This document shows positions 35,850 to 45,126 of a stretch of DNA of 64,000 bases, piece by piece (within the stretch, counting starts at the first letter, position 1; each line of letters opens with the position of its first letter). The stretch is from Flavimobilis marinus (GTDB lineage Bacteria; Actinomycetota; Actinomycetes; Actinomycetales; Cellulomonadaceae). The translations under genes were made by a program, and so were the position numbers. The notes beneath the pieces were generated by a model. The model did not search any database. It was not told the DNA's origin and saw only the letters and a program-made list of their open reading frames with translations. The stretch is from positions 186,001-250,000 of the forward strand of contig NZ_FONZ01000003.1 in the NCBI RefSeq assembly GCF_900113055.1, read 5' to 3'.

Positions 35850-35906
35850 GCGCTCTGTCGGGGGGGGCGGGGCGCGGGGCGCAGGGCGGAGGGCGCGGGC
35901 AGCGCG

Positions 35907-35938
35907 AAGGCCCCGGTCCCTGGTGGGGCCGGGGCCTT
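35907..35938 (-). terminator. Hairpin terminator downstream of carD
   Basis: AAGGCCCCGG and CCGGGGCCTT plus an inner CCC/GGG stack around TGGT, 36 bases after the carD stop. Confidence 0.75.
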
Positions 35939-35973
35939 GCACGGTCCGGGCGGCGGGGCCGGGACCGGGTGGT

Positions 35974-36456
35974 TCAGGAGGCGAGGACCTCGTCGAGGAT
36001 GGCCTCGGCCTTGTCCTCCTCGGTGTGCTCGGCCAGGGCCAGCTCCGAGACGAGGATCTGGCGCGCCTTGGAGAGCATGCGCTTCTCCCCGGCGGACAGG
36101 CCACGGTCGGCATCCCGGCGCGAGAGGTCGCGCACGACCTCGGCGACCTTGATCACGTCACCGGACGCGAGCTTCTCCAGGTTCGCCTTGTACCGGCGGG
36201 ACCAGTTGGTGGGCTCCTCGGTGTAGGGCGCACGCAGCACCTCGAACACCTGGTCGAGGCCTTCCTGGCCGACGACGTCACGCACGCCGACGAGGTCGAC
36301 GTTCTCTGCCGGTACCTCGATCGTCAGGTCGCCCTGGGCGACCTTCAGCTTGAGGTACATCTTCTCCTCGCCGCGGATGGACCGGATCTTGATCTCTTCG
36401 ATCAGCGCTGCACCGTGGTGCGGGTAGACAACAGTCTCCCCAACTTCGAACGTCAT
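35974..36456 (-). CDS. carD: CarD-family RNA polymerase-binding regulator
   Basis: A 160-residue CarD/CdnL protein. The N-terminal Tudor-like RNA-polymerase-interacting domain begins [22 protein letters not shown]; the helical C-terminal domain that contacts promoter DNA includes [13 protein letters not shown] and ends [19 protein letters not shown]. It stabilises open complexes at rRNA and other promoters. ATG at 36456 has AAAGGGG upstream. It heads the conserved carD-ispD-ispF block. An A/T-rich TAAGAT 30 bases upstream (36486-36491) may be its -10. Confidence 0.96.
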   Translation of the reverse strand: MTFEVGETVVYPHHGAALIEEIKIRSIRGEEKMYLKLKVAQGDLTIEVPAENVDLVGVRDVVGQEGLDQVFEVLRAPYTEEPTNWSRRYKANLEKLASGDVIKVAEVVRDLSRRDADRGLSAGEKRMLSKARQILVSELALAEHTEEDKAEAILDEVLAS

Positions 36457-36669
36457 CTGCAGGTGTCCCCTTTCGCGGAATGCCCATCTTATCACGCGCA
36501 GATTCGCCGGTTCCGAGGTATACGCACCATTCACCCTGGTCACGGTCCTGCCCATCCTCCGGCCGCGGTTCGGGCGTGGTCCGGGCGTGGCGGGGGGCCG
36601 CCCGAGACGGCCCGGGCCCTGCGCCCGGTAAGGTGGACCTGATATCCGTCCTGTTCTCGAGGAGCCTGC

Positions 36670-37146
36670 GTGAACCACCAGCAGAACGCCCCCGCCTCCC
36701 GGCGCTCGCCGCGCCTGCTGGCCCGGACCGCCGCCGCTGCGCTGGTCGTCACCCTCGGTGCCTGCGCGCCCATCACGACGCAGGAGGAGTACGCGGCCTC
36801 CGACGGCGTCCGGGTCGACGTCAGCGACACCGTCCGCGTCGAGAACCTCATGGTCATCACCTCCGCCCAGGGCGAGCCCGGCGCGGTGCAGGGGGCCGTC
36901 GCCAACCGTGGCACGCAGGACGTCACCGTCCAGATCGGCGACCTGAGCGTCGACGTCGAGGCGGGCAGCAACCTGCTGATCGGCGGCGAGGACGGCGAGG
37001 AGCTGCTGATCGACGCCGTCGCCGAGGCACCCGGCGCCAACCTCGACCTCGTCGTCGGGGCCACCGGCACCGAGGGCGAGCTCGTGCACGTGCCCGTGCT
37101 GGACGGCACGCTCCCCGAGTACACGGACCTCGTCCCCACCTCCTGA
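36670..37146 (+). CDS. Putative lipoprotein
   Basis: A 158-residue exported protein with a lipobox LGAC (Cys at about 33). The mature part is acidic and beta-rich, with [20 protein letters not shown], a pattern seen in small actinobacterial lipoproteins of unknown role resembling copper-chaperone/PCuAC-like or DUF-type beta-sandwiches. No cysteine or Met/His cluster supports metal binding. GTG at 36670 has GAGGAG six bases upstream. Confidence 0.8.
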   Translation: MNHQQNAPASRRSPRLLARTAAAALVVTLGACAPITTQEEYAASDGVRVDVSDTVRVENLMVITSAQGEPGAVQGAVANRGTQDVTVQIGDLSVDVEAGSNLLIGGEDGEELLIDAVAEAPGANLDLVVGATGTEGELVHVPVLDGTLPEYTDLVPTS

Positions 37147-37159
37147 CCCCCCGCTCGTC

Positions 37160-37202
37160 CGAGCACACTTCCGCTCGGCTCGGCCGAGCCAGAGTGTGCT
37201 CG
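37160..37202. terminator. Bipartite hairpin between lipoprotein gene and pstB
   Basis: Outer arms CGAGCACACT/AGTGTGCTCG, inner perfect palindrome GGCTCGGCCGAGCC, joined by an uneven internal loop, followed by TTT on the plus strand. It separates convergent genes and resembles the palindromes at 13231, 19247 and 56145. Confidence 0.7.
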
Positions 37203-37223
37203 TTTCGCGCCTCGGCCGGCGGC

Positions 37224-38003
37224 TCAGCCGAAGCGGCCCGAGATGTAGTCCTCGGTCGCCTTCTCGCTGGGCGACGAGAACATGGTCGCGGTGTCGTCCA
37301 TCTCGATCAGACGGCCAGGCTTGCCCGTGCCCGCGATGTTGAAGAACGCGGTCCGGTCGCTCACCCGAGCAGCCTGCTGCATGTTGTGGGTGACGATCAC
37401 GATCGTGTAGTCGTTCTTGAGCTCGGCGATCAGGTCCTCGATCGCGAGGGTGGAGATCGGGTCCAGCGCCGAGCACGGCTCGTCCATGAGCACCACCTGC
37501 GGCTTGACCGCGATCGCGCGCGCGATGCACAGGCGCTGCTGCTGCCCGCCGGACAACGACGATCCCGGGCGGTCGAGGCGGTCCTTGACCTCGTTCCACA
37601 GGTTCGCCCCGCGCAGGGATCCCTCGACGAGCTCCTCCGCGTCGGACTTCGAGATCCGGCTGTTGTTGAGCTTGACGCCAGCGAGGACGTTCTCCGCGAT
37701 CGACATCGTCGGGAAGGGGTTCGGGCGCTGGAAGACCATCCCGACCTGGCGGCGGACCTCGACCGGGTCGACCTCCGAGGCGTAGAGGTTCTGACCGTCC
37801 ACGACCACGCTGCCCTCGACCCGGGCGCCAGGGATGACCTCGTGCATACGGTTGAGCGTGCGCAGGAAGGTGGACTTCCCGCAGCCCGACGGCCCGATCA
37901 GCGCGGTGACCGACTTCGCCTCGATGGTCATCGAGACGTCCTCGACGGCGAGGAAGTCACCGTAGAAGACGTTGAGGTGGTCGACGTCGATGCGCTTGGA
38001 CAT
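37224..38003 (-). CDS. pstB: Phosphate ABC transporter ATPase
   Basis: A 259-residue ATPase of the high-affinity phosphate importer. [17 protein letters not shown], Walker [10 protein letters not shown], signature [15 protein letters not shown], Walker [14 protein letters not shown]. The [17 protein letters not shown]-loop is PstB-specific. ATG at 38003 has AGGAAA upstream. Last gene of pstSCAB. Confidence 0.97.
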   Translation of the reverse strand: MSKRIDVDHLNVFYGDFLAVEDVSMTIEAKSVTALIGPSGCGKSTFLRTLNRMHEVIPGARVEGSVVVDGQNLYASEVDPVEVRRQVGMVFQRPNPFPTMSIAENVLAGVKLNNSRISKSDAEELVEGSLRGANLWNEVKDRLDRPGSSLSGGQQQRLCIARAIAVKPQVVLMDEPCSALDPISTLAIEDLIAELKNDYTIVIVTHNMQQAARVSDRTAFFNIAGTGKPGRLIEMDDTATMFSSPSEKATEDYISGRFG

Positions 38004-38062
38004 GGATTTCCTTCCAGGGCCCTGGGGCCGGGACGAGCGGAGGGGGCGAGCGGGCGCGAGCA

Positions 38063-39166
38063 TCAGTGTGCCGCACCCTTCGGGGCGAACACGCGGCTGA
38101 TCATGCGCGCGGCAAGGTTGAGGATCATCACGATGAGGATGAGCGTGAGCGCGGCCGCCCAGGCGCGGTCCACGCCGACGCCGCCCTGCTGGTACTGGTT
38201 GTAGGCAAAGACCGGGAGGGTCGCCATGCGGCCCTCGAGCACGTTCCAGCTGCTGCGGGTCAGGATGCCGACGGTGATCAGCAGCGGCGCGGTCTCGCCG
38301 ATCACGCGGGCGACCGCGAGCATGATGCCCGTGACGATCCCGGCGACCGCGGTGCGCAGCACGACCTTCACGATCGTCAGCCACTTCGGCACGCCCAGGG
38401 CGTACGCGGCCTCGCGCAGCTCGTTCGGCACCAGCCGGAGCATCTCCTCGACCGAGCGGATCACGACCGGGGTCATGAGGACCGCGAGCGCGACGGCGCC
38501 CATGAAACCCGAGCGGTAGGCCGGCCCCATGATCAGGGTGAACAGCGCGAAGGCGAACAGCCCGGCGACGATCGAGGGGATGCCGGTCATGACGTCGACG
38601 AGGAACGTGATGCCCTTCGCCACCCGGCCGCGCCCGTACTCGACGAGGTAGATCGCCGTGAGGAGGCCGATCGGGACCGAGATCAACGCGGCCGTCGCGG
38701 TGACCGCGAGGGTGCCGACGATCGCGTGCGCGACACCACCGGAGGTCATGTCCCCGAAGACGCCGACCATGTCGGTCGTGAGGAACTCGGCTGAGAACAG
38801 CGCCGCGCCCTTCGACCCGACGGTCCACAGCAGCGAGACGAGCGGGATGAGGGCGACGGCGAAGGCGAACGTGACCAGGGTGGTCGCCAGCCGGTCGACG
38901 GCCCAGCGGTGGCCCTCGACGACGCGCGAGACGATCGTGATCGCGACCGCGTACAGCGCAGCGGCGCTCGCCACGACGCTCGGGATCCCGGGCGACGCCA
39001 CGACGAGCAGCAGCAGGTAGGCGAACACCAGCGAGGCGGCGCCGACGGCGTAGGGCACGTAACGGGGCAGCCGGCCGCCCCGCGGCGCGAGCGGCGAGGG
39101 AGTCTGGGGCTCCGGCTCGAGCGGGGCGCTCGTGGCGGCGCGGGCGAGCGGGGTGGGCGTCGTCAT
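38063..39166 (-). CDS. pstA: Phosphate ABC transporter permease PstA
   Basis: A 367-residue inner-membrane permease with about six to eight membrane helices; the extra N-terminal pair (residues 36-100) is common in actinobacteria. The EAA loop is [20 protein letters not shown] and [14 protein letters not shown] is PstA-specific. ATG at 39166 overlaps the pstC stop by one base. Confidence 0.96.
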   Translation of the reverse strand: MTTPTPLARAATSAPLEPEPQTPSPLAPRGGRLPRYVPYAVGAASLVFAYLLLLVVASPGIPSVVASAAALYAVAITIVSRVVEGHRWAVDRLATTLVTFAFAVALIPLVSLLWTVGSKGAALFSAEFLTTDMVGVFGDMTSGGVAHAIVGTLAVTATAALISVPIGLLTAIYLVEYGRGRVAKGITFLVDVMTGIPSIVAGLFAFALFTLIMGPAYRSGFMGAVALAVLMTPVVIRSVEEMLRLVPNELREAAYALGVPKWLTIVKVVLRTAVAGIVTGIMLAVARVIGETAPLLITVGILTRSSWNVLEGRMATLPVFAYNQYQQGGVGVDRAWAAALTLILIVMILNLAARMISRVFAPKGAAH

Positions 39167-40137
39167 CAGTTGGCTCCGGAGAACTCGGCGCGGCGGGCGA
39201 TGATCGCGCGCGCCGCCAGGTTGACCAGCAGGGTGATCACGAACAGCGCGAGGCCGGTAGCGATCAGGACGCTGACCGACAACCCGCTGGACTCGGGGAA
39301 CTTCGCGGCGATGTTCGCCGCGATCGACTGGTGCTGCCCGGGCTGGAGGAGGAAGAACGAGACGGCATAGCCGGGCGAGAGGATCATCAGCACGGCCATC
39401 GTTTCGCCGAGCGCGCGACCGAGGCCCAGCATCGACGCGCTGATGAGCCCGGACCGGCCGAACGGCAGGACGGCCATGCGCACGACCTCCCAGCGGGTGG
39501 CGCCCAGCGCGAGCGCGGCCTCCTCGTGCAGGCGCGGCGTCTGCAGGAAGACCTCGCGGGCGACGGCGCTGATGATCGGCAGGATCATCACGGCCAGCAC
39601 GACCGAGGCGGCCATGACGTTGCGCGCCGGTGCGGTGTAGCCCTCGAACAGCGGGATGAACCCGAGCGTGCCGCTGAGCCACCCGAAGACCGGGTCGAGC
39701 ACGGGAGCGAGCCACAGCGCGCCCCACAGGCCGTACACGACGCTCGGGATGGCTGCGAGCAGGTCGATCACGTAGCCGAGGCCCTGCGCCAGCTTGCGGG
39801 GCGCGTAGTGCGAGATGAACAGCGCGATCCCGAGCGAGAGCGGCACGGCGATCACGAGCGCGAGGAGCGCGGACAGCAGCGTGCCGAAGATCAGCGGACC
39901 GACGTAGGTCGCGATCGAGGCCCCGTTCATCCACGAGATCGCGTTCAGGTCCTCCGCGGACGCGGACAGTGCCGGCCAGGCGCGCAGGAACAGGAAGATC
40001 GCGACCGCCGCGAGCACCACGAGGATCAACCAGCCGGCACCCGCCGACAGGCCGTGGAACACGCGGTCAGGCAGGCGCCCCCGGTGGCGGGCGCTGCGCG
40101 CCGGCGCGAGGTCGGTGGTCGGGCTCGATACAGCCAC
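39166..40137 (-). CDS. pstC: Phosphate ABC transporter permease PstC
   Basis: A 323-residue permease, partner of PstA. The EAA loop is [20 protein letters not shown] and [15 protein letters not shown] is typical of PstC. GTG at 40137 ([12 protein letters not shown]) is preferred because GGAG lies five bases upstream; the longer start at 40179 has no ribosome site. Confidence 0.95.
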   Translation of the reverse strand: MAVSSPTTDLAPARSARHRGRLPDRVFHGLSAGAGWLILVVLAAVAIFLFLRAWPALSASAEDLNAISWMNGASIATYVGPLIFGTLLSALLALVIAVPLSLGIALFISHYAPRKLAQGLGYVIDLLAAIPSVVYGLWGALWLAPVLDPVFGWLSGTLGFIPLFEGYTAPARNVMAASVVLAVMILPIISAVAREVFLQTPRLHEEAALALGATRWEVVRMAVLPFGRSGLISASMLGLGRALGETMAVLMILSPGYAVSFFLLQPGQHQSIAANIAAKFPESSGLSVSVLIATGLALFVITLLVNLAARAIIARRAEFSGAN

Positions 40138-40183
40138 GAGTTCTCCGTCAGGTCTCGAAGGTCTGGGGGTCCTGTTCACGCCT

Positions 40184-40214
40184 GGACGGACGCACCGCGG
40201 GGGTGCGTCCGTCC
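40184..40214 (-). terminator. Intercistronic hairpin pstS-pstC
   Basis: GGACGGACGCACC and GGTGCGTCCGTCC, 13 perfect pairs. Between the binding-protein gene and the permeases it probably causes partial termination or protects pstS mRNA, giving more PstS than membrane subunits. Confidence 0.7.
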
Positions 40215-40234
40215 TGGCGTGGGTCGAGCGTGGA

Positions 40235-41371
40235 TCAGCTGGCCACCGCGATCGAGTCGATCGCCGCCATGACCTCGGTGCGCAGCGCGTCCGAGATCGG
40301 GGCGGAGCCGGCCACGGCCGGGTCAGCGGCCCGAGCCTGGCCGTCCTCGCTCGCCATGTAGGTGAACAGCGCCTTGACGTTCGCGACGTCCGCGGCGTCC
40401 TCGTAGACCGAGCAGGCCAGCGAGTAGGACATCAGGACGAGCGGGTAGGCACCGGCCTCGGTCGTCGTGCGGTCGAGCTCGACGATCAGGCGCTTGTCCG
40501 TCGCGCCCTCGGCGCGGGGCGAGGCGTCGACGACCTTGGCTGCGGCCTCGGGCGAGAACGGCACGTACTCCTCGCCGACCTTGATCGCCACGGTGCCGAG
40601 GTCGCCGGCGCGGGACGCGTCGGCGTAGCCGATGGTGCCCTCGGCGGCAGAGACGGTGTCCACGACGCCCTGCGTGCCCTTGCCGGACTGGCCGCCGCTG
40701 ACGGGCCAGTCGCCGGAGACCTCGTGCGGCCAGGCGCCGTTGCCGGCGTCCGCGAGGTACTCGACGAAGTTCTCGGTGGTGCCGGACTCGTCGGAGCGGT
40801 TCACGGGGATGATGGTGAGGTCGGGCAGCTCGACGCCCTCGTTCTCCGCAGCGATCGCCGGGTCGTTCCAGCTCGTGATGTCGCCGTTGAAGATCTTCGC
40901 GAGGGTCTCGGCGGACATCTGGAGGTTCTCGGCCGCGACGCCCGGCAGGTTGTAGATGACGGCGATCGGGCTGATGTAGAGGGGCACCTCGATGGCCTCG
41001 CCGCCGTAGCAGCGCTCCTGGGCGGCGGTGAGCTCCTCCTCCTTGAGCGCGGCGTCGGAGCCGGCGAACTGCACGGCACCCGCGAGGAACTGCTCGCGCC
41101 CCGAGCCGGATCCGGCGGGGTCGTACGAGAGGATGACGTCAGGGGCCATCTCGTTGAACCCGGCGATCCAGCCCTCCATGGCCTTGCCCTGCGAGGACGC
41201 GCCCGCGCCGGCCAGGTTCCCGCTGAGCTCCTGGCTCTGCGTCTCGCCCCCGCCCGTGGCGCCGGGCGTGGTCGACGTCGGGCTCTCGGAGTCGGAGCTG
41301 CACGCCGTCAGGGTCAGGGCGAGTGCACCGACGAGGACCGCGGAACGCGTGCTGATACGGCTGAGATTCAC
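40235..41371 (-). CDS. pstS: Phosphate-binding lipoprotein PstS
   Basis: A 378-residue substrate-binding lipoprotein. Lipobox LTAC, then a Ser/Thr-rich linker and the phosphate-binding domain with GAGASSQGKAMEGW, DPAGSGSGREQFL, and the SDESGTTENFVEYL segment. GTG at 41371 (GGAAGA six bases upstream) is preferred over ATG at 41383, which has no room for a ribosome site. First gene of pstSCAB; a PHO box lies about 95 bases upstream. Confidence 0.96.
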   Translation of the reverse strand: MNLSRISTRSAVLVGALALTLTACSSDSESPTSTTPGATGGGETQSQELSGNLAGAGASSQGKAMEGWIAGFNEMAPDVILSYDPAGSGSGREQFLAGAVQFAGSDAALKEEELTAAQERCYGGEAIEVPLYISPIAVIYNLPGVAAENLQMSAETLAKIFNGDITSWNDPAIAAENEGVELPDLTIIPVNRSDESGTTENFVEYLADAGNGAWPHEVSGDWPVSGGQSGKGTQGVVDTVSAAEGTIGYADASRAGDLGTVAIKVGEEYVPFSPEAAAKVVDASPRAEGATDKRLIVELDRTTTEAGAYPLVLMSYSLACSVYEDAADVANVKALFTYMASEDGQARAADPAVAGSAPISDALRTEVMAAIDSIAVAS

Positions 41372-41465
41372 TGAATCTTCCATCCTGTGAGTCGAGTCTC
41401 TGCGCGGGACTCCCGCGCTCTGTGCTCGACGTTAGGCAGGCTGGTTGACCGCTAGGCCCCCGCTC

Positions 41466-41483
41466 GGTGAACGGGCGATGAAC
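41466..41483 (-). promoter_or_regulatory. PHO box upstream of pstS
   Basis: On the minus strand GTTCATC and GTTCACC begin 11 bases apart, the direct-repeat geometry bound by PhoP/RegX3 in actinobacteria. Confidence 0.8.
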
Positions 41484-41510
41484 AGTGCACATCGCCTCCC
41501 GCGCGGCTGC

Positions 41511-42227
41511 TCAGGAGGTCGCGTCGTCGGCGATCTTGTAGCCGAGCCCGCGCACCGTGACGAGCAGGCGGGGGTTCGCCGGGTCGGCCTCGATCTTGGA
41601 CCGCACGCGCTTGACGTGGACGTCGAGCGTCTTGGTGTCGCCGACGTAGTCGGACCCCCACACGCGCGAGATCAGCTGGCCGCGGGTCAGGACGCGCCCG
41701 GCGTTGCGCAGCAGCACCTCCAGCAGCTCGAACTCCTTGAGCGGGAACGGCGCCGGCGCGCCGTCGACCGTCACCACGTGCCGGTCCACGTCCATCCGCA
41801 CCCCGCCGACGACGAGCACCTCGTCGTCGTCTGCCTCCGGTGCTGCGGGAGCCGCGGCGCCCGCTTCGCTGTGCCGGCGCAGGACGGCCCGCATGCGTGC
41901 GAGCAGCTCGCGGAAGGAGTAGGGCTTGGTCACGTAGTCGTCGGCGCCGATCTCGAGGCCGACGACCTTGTCGATCTCCGTGTCCTTCGCGGTCAGCATG
42001 ATGACGGGGACGTTGGAGCGGGTGCGCAGCTCGCGGCACACCTCCGTGCCCGACAGCCCCGGGAGCATGAGGTCGAGGAGCACGAGGTCAGCGCCACCAT
42101 CGTCGAACGCCGCGAGCGCGTCGGGGCCGTTCGCGACGGCGACCACCTCGTAGCCCTCCCGCTCGAGCTGGTAGGTGAGCGGCTCGGCGTAGGACTCCTC
42201 GTCCTCGACGACCAGGATGCGCGTCAT
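41511..42227 (-). CDS. regX3: Response regulator RegX3 (PhoP/PhoB-like)
   Basis: A 238-residue OmpR-family regulator of the phosphate response. ILVVEDEESYAEPL acidic pocket, LVLLDLMLPGLSGTEV phospho-acceptor, DDYVTKPYSFRELLARMRAVLRR (Lys of the receiver in VTKPYS), and a winged helix ending in VRGLGYKI. The DFVVN-type kinase gene senX3 is upstream with an ATGA overlap. It should bind the PHO boxes nearby. Confidence 0.96.
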   Translation of the reverse strand: MTRILVVEDEESYAEPLTYQLEREGYEVVAVANGPDALAAFDDGGADLVLLDLMLPGLSGTEVCRELRTRSNVPVIMLTAKDTEIDKVVGLEIGADDYVTKPYSFRELLARMRAVLRRHSEAGAAAPAAPEADDDEVLVVGGVRMDVDRHVVTVDGAPAPFPLKEFELLEVLLRNAGRVLTRGQLISRVWGSDYVGDTKTLDVHVKRVRSKIEADPANPRLLVTVRGLGYKIADDATS

Positions 42228-43369
42228 GCCTTCTCCTCGATCGGGTGCCCGGCAGCAGCTGCCGGGATCTTCATGGTGAACGTCGACCCTTGCCCGGGCT
42301 CGGACCAGATCGAGATCTCGCCGCCGTGGTCGGCGACGACGTGCTTGACGATGCTCAGACCGAGCCCGGTGCCGCCGGTCTCCCGCGAGCGCGCCGGGTC
42401 GGCCCGGTAGAACCGCTCGAAGATCCGGTCCTGGACGGCTGGGTCGATCCCGACGCCCTGGTCGACCACGGAGATCTCGACGAAGTCCTGGCCCTGGCGG
42501 ACGCCGACGCTGACGCCGCTCGAGTCGGGCGAGTAGTTCACGGCGTTGTCGACGAGGTTGCGCAGGGCGGTGACGAGCAGGCTGTGGTCGCCGTACACCT
42601 GGGCAGACATGTCCCCGGCGGTGGTCAGGCGGATCTGGCGGGCGCCGGCCCGCGTGCGGGCGCGGTCGACGGCCTCGGCGACGACCGGCCCCACCTCGAC
42701 GGCGCCGACCTCCCGGAGGGCACCGGCGACCTGCAGCCGGGACAGCTCGATGATCTCGTGCACCAGGTCGCCCAGGCGGGTCGCCTCCGACTGCATGCGG
42801 GCGGAGAACTTCCGCACCGCCTCCGGGTCGTCGGCCGCGGCCTGCACGGTCTCGGCGAGCAGCGACAGGGCGCCGACCGGCGTCTTGAGCTCGTGCGAGA
42901 TGTTGACCACGAAGTCCCGCCGGATCGCCTCGAGCCGACGCGCCTCGGTGCGGTCCTCGACGAGCACGAGCACGTGCCGGGGATCGACCTGCGCCACGCG
43001 GACCTGGACGAGCACGTCGCCCCGGCCGCTGGGGCCCCGGGGCACCTCGAGCTCCTCGTCGAGGATCTCGCCGCTGGCCCGGACGGTGTCGACCATGTCC
43101 GCGATCACCTGGTGCGCGAGCGCGTCGTGCCGGACGATGCCGAGCGCGTACGCGGGGGCACTCGCGCGCACGACCTCGTTGTCCTGGTCCACCACCACCG
43201 CGGCGGAGCGCAGCACGGCCAGCGCCCGCACCAGCCCGTCGTCGAGGTCCGACGGCGGGCCGACCGGGATCTCCTTCTGCCGGCGCTCGGACACGAAGAA
43301 CAGGCTGGCGGCGAACACGCCGGTCACCAGCCCGATGGCCCCCGCGATGAGAATCTCGTACCCGTCCAC
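42224..43369 (-). CDS. senX3: Sensor histidine kinase SenX3 (PhoR-like)
   Basis: A 381-residue kinase with one or two N-terminal membrane segments (EILIAGAIGLVTGVFAASLF), a PAS-like domain (about 45-140), phospho-acceptor His in FVVNISHELKTPVGAL, and ATPase boxes NLVDNAVNYSP and GTGLGLSIVKHV. It senses phosphate limitation through the Pst-PhoU complex. GTG at 43369 follows TACGCT by six bases, so it is probably leaderless; the longer in-frame start runs into the divergent phoU promoter. Confidence 0.95.
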   Translation of the reverse strand: MDGYEILIAGAIGLVTGVFAASLFFVSERRQKEIPVGPPSDLDDGLVRALAVLRSAAVVVDQDNEVVRASAPAYALGIVRHDALAHQVIADMVDTVRASGEILDEELEVPRGPSGRGDVLVQVRVAQVDPRHVLVLVEDRTEARRLEAIRRDFVVNISHELKTPVGALSLLAETVQAAADDPEAVRKFSARMQSEATRLGDLVHEIIELSRLQVAGALREVGAVEVGPVVAEAVDRARTRAGARQIRLTTAGDMSAQVYGDHSLLVTALRNLVDNAVNYSPDSSGVSVGVRQGQDFVEISVVDQGVGIDPAVQDRIFERFYRADPARSRETGGTGLGLSIVKHVVADHGGEISIWSEPGQGSTFTMKIPAAAAGHPIEEKA

Positions 43370-43440
43370 CCGCTCAGCGTACGGTCGCCCCGGCGCCACC
43401 AGGCCCCGCGCGGCAGCTGTGCCGCTGGTGGTCGCCAACT

Positions 43441-43469
43441 GTTCACCTGGGCGGTCGCGTGCGTTCACC
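43441..43469. promoter_or_regulatory. PHO box between senX3 and phoU
   Basis: GTTCACCTGG at 43441 and again at 43463: spacing of 22 bases, two helical repeats of 11, with a degenerate middle unit. It would let RegX3 control phoU and perhaps its own kinase gene. Confidence 0.75.
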
Positions 43470-43566
43470 TGGCGGCAGCACCACACTGTGACAGTGGTCG
43501 ATCGTGGGGCGCACCTGCCCTGCGACGACGATGGGCCCGGCGGACCGGGCGGGGAAAGGGTGTGCG

Positions 43567-44241
43567 ATGCGGGAGATCTTCGAGGCCGAGCTCCAGCAGG
43601 TCGGCGACGACCTGGCCGAGATGAGCCGGCTGGTCGAGGGTGCGATCACGAAGGCGGGGACCGCGCTGCTCACGGCCGACCTCGAGCTGGCCCAGCAGGT
43701 CATCGCCTCCGACCACCTGATCGACGCGATCGAGCGCGACCTCGACGAGCGCTGCGTGCTCCTGCTCGCCCAGCAGCAGCCGGTCGCGACGGACCTGCGC
43801 GTCGTCGTCTCCGCCCTGCGGATGAGCGCGACGCTCGAGCGTATGGGCGACCTCGCGCGGCACATCGCGCAGGTCGCCCGGGGCCGCTACCCCAAGCGCG
43901 CGCTGGCCGAGCCCCTCGAGCAGACGTTCACCGAGATGCAGGCGGCGGCCGTCCGCGTGGCTCGCCGCACGACGACGTTGCTCACCACGCGCGATCTCAC
44001 CGTCGCGCACAACATCGAGCGTGACGATGACCTGCTCGACACGCTGCACCAGGACACCTTCGCGGCGCTGCTGGGCACCGAGTGGCACGGCACGGCGCAG
44101 GAGACGGTCGACGTCACCCTGCTGGGCCGCTACTACGAGCGGTTCGGCGACCACGGTGTCTCGATCGCCCGCCGCGTGCTCTACCTGGTCACCGGCCAGT
44201 TCAGCGACGACCACAGCGTCCCGGGAGCCCAGAGCTCCTGA
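43567..44241 (+). CDS. phoU: Phosphate transport regulator PhoU
   Basis: A 224-residue protein of two three-helix PhoU domains. MREIFEAELQQVGDDLAEMSRLVEGAI starts the first in the usual way (E/D-rich metal motifs; shown as MREIFEAELQQVGDDLAEM), with RMGDLARHIAQVA and YYERFGDHGVSIARRV as the two ExxxDxxxN/H-type metal clusters. It links PstB to SenX3 and keeps the Pho response off when phosphate is ample. ATG at 43567 has GGGAAAGGG upstream. Confidence 0.96.
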   Translation: MREIFEAELQQVGDDLAEMSRLVEGAITKAGTALLTADLELAQQVIASDHLIDAIERDLDERCVLLLAQQQPVATDLRVVVSALRMSATLERMGDLARHIAQVARGRYPKRALAEPLEQTFTEMQAAAVRVARRTTTLLTTRDLTVAHNIERDDDLLDTLHQDTFAALLGTEWHGTAQETVDVTLLGRYYERFGDHGVSIARRVLYLVTGQFSDDHSVPGAQSS

Positions 44242-44252
44242 CGCGCGCAGCG

Positions 44253-44304
44253 CGAACGCCGACGGCGCCGGTCCCCGCTCGGGGGCCGGCGCCGTCGGCG
44301 TTCG
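44253..44304. terminator. Long hairpin between phoU and gpmA
   Basis: CGAACGCCGACGGCGCCGG and CCGGCGCCGTCGGCGTTCG pair perfectly (19), with an inner CCCC/GGGG stack. Two-way terminator between convergent genes. Confidence 0.85.
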
Positions 44305-44318
44305 GGCTCAGGCCAGGA

Positions 44319-45056
44319 CTACTTGCCCTGGTTGGCGACGGCCGCGATGGCCGCAGCGGCGGCGTCGGCGTCGAGGTAGCGACCGCCCTTGACGACGGGC
44401 TTGAAGTCGTCGTCGAGCTCGTAGACGAGCGGGATGCCGGTCGGGACGTTGAGGCCCGCGATCGTCTCGTCGTCGATGCCGTCGAGGTGCTTGATGATCG
44501 CGCGCAGCGAGTTGCCGTGCGCGGCGACGAGGACCGTTTTGCCCGCCTTGAGGTCGGGGATGACGTCGGACTCCCAGTAGGGCAGCGCGCGCTCGAGGAC
44601 GTCCTTGAGGCACTCGGTGAGGACCTCGGGCGCGTCGGCGTAGCGGGGGTCGCCGTCCTGGGAGAACTCCGAGCCCGCCTCGATCGCGGGCGGCGGCACG
44701 TCGTAGGACCGGCGCCAGAGCATGAACTGCTCCTCGCCGAACTCGTCGCGGACCTGCTTCTTGTCCTTGCCCTGGAGCGCGCCGTAGTGGCGCTCGTTCA
44801 GGCGCCAGCTGCGCTTGACCGGGATCCAGTGGCGGTCCGCGGCGTCGAGCGCGAGGTGCGCGGTGGTGATCGCGCGACGCAGCAGCGACGTGTGGAGGAC
44901 GTCGGGGAGGATGCCTGCCTCGGTCAGCAGGCGGCCTCCGCGCGCGGCCTCCTCGCGGCCCTTCTCGGTGAGCTGGACGTCGACCCAGCCAGTGAAGAGG
45001 TTCTTTTCGTTCCAGTCGCTCTCGCCGTGGCGGAGCAGCACGAGGGTGTAGGTCAT
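44319..45056 (-). CDS. gpmA: 2,3-bisphosphoglycerate-dependent phosphoglycerate mutase
   Basis: A 245-residue glycolytic enzyme interconverting 3- and 2-phosphoglycerate. The phospho-His motif is [33 protein letters not shown], and the second His in [11 protein letters not shown] complete the active site. ATG at 45056 is preceded by CAGGAT and six bases, so either leaderless or with a short AGGA ribosome site. The gpm gene beside senX3/regX3 and mshA is conserved in actinobacteria. Confidence 0.97.
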   Translation of the reverse strand: MTYTLVLLRHGESDWNEKNLFTGWVDVQLTEKGREEAARGGRLLTEAGILPDVLHTSLLRRAITTAHLALDAADRHWIPVKRSWRLNERHYGALQGKDKKQVRDEFGEEQFMLWRRSYDVPPPAIEAGSEFSQDGDPRYADAPEVLTECLKDVLERALPYWESDVIPDLKAGKTVLVAAHGNSLRAIIKHLDGIDDETIAGLNVPTGIPLVYELDDDFKPVVKGGRYLDADAAAAAIAAVANQGK

Positions 45057-45126
45057 GGGACCATCCTGCCCCATGAGGCCGCCCGCGTCAGGGGGCCTTT
45101 CGGCCCCGGGCGCGCCACGAGCAGCC

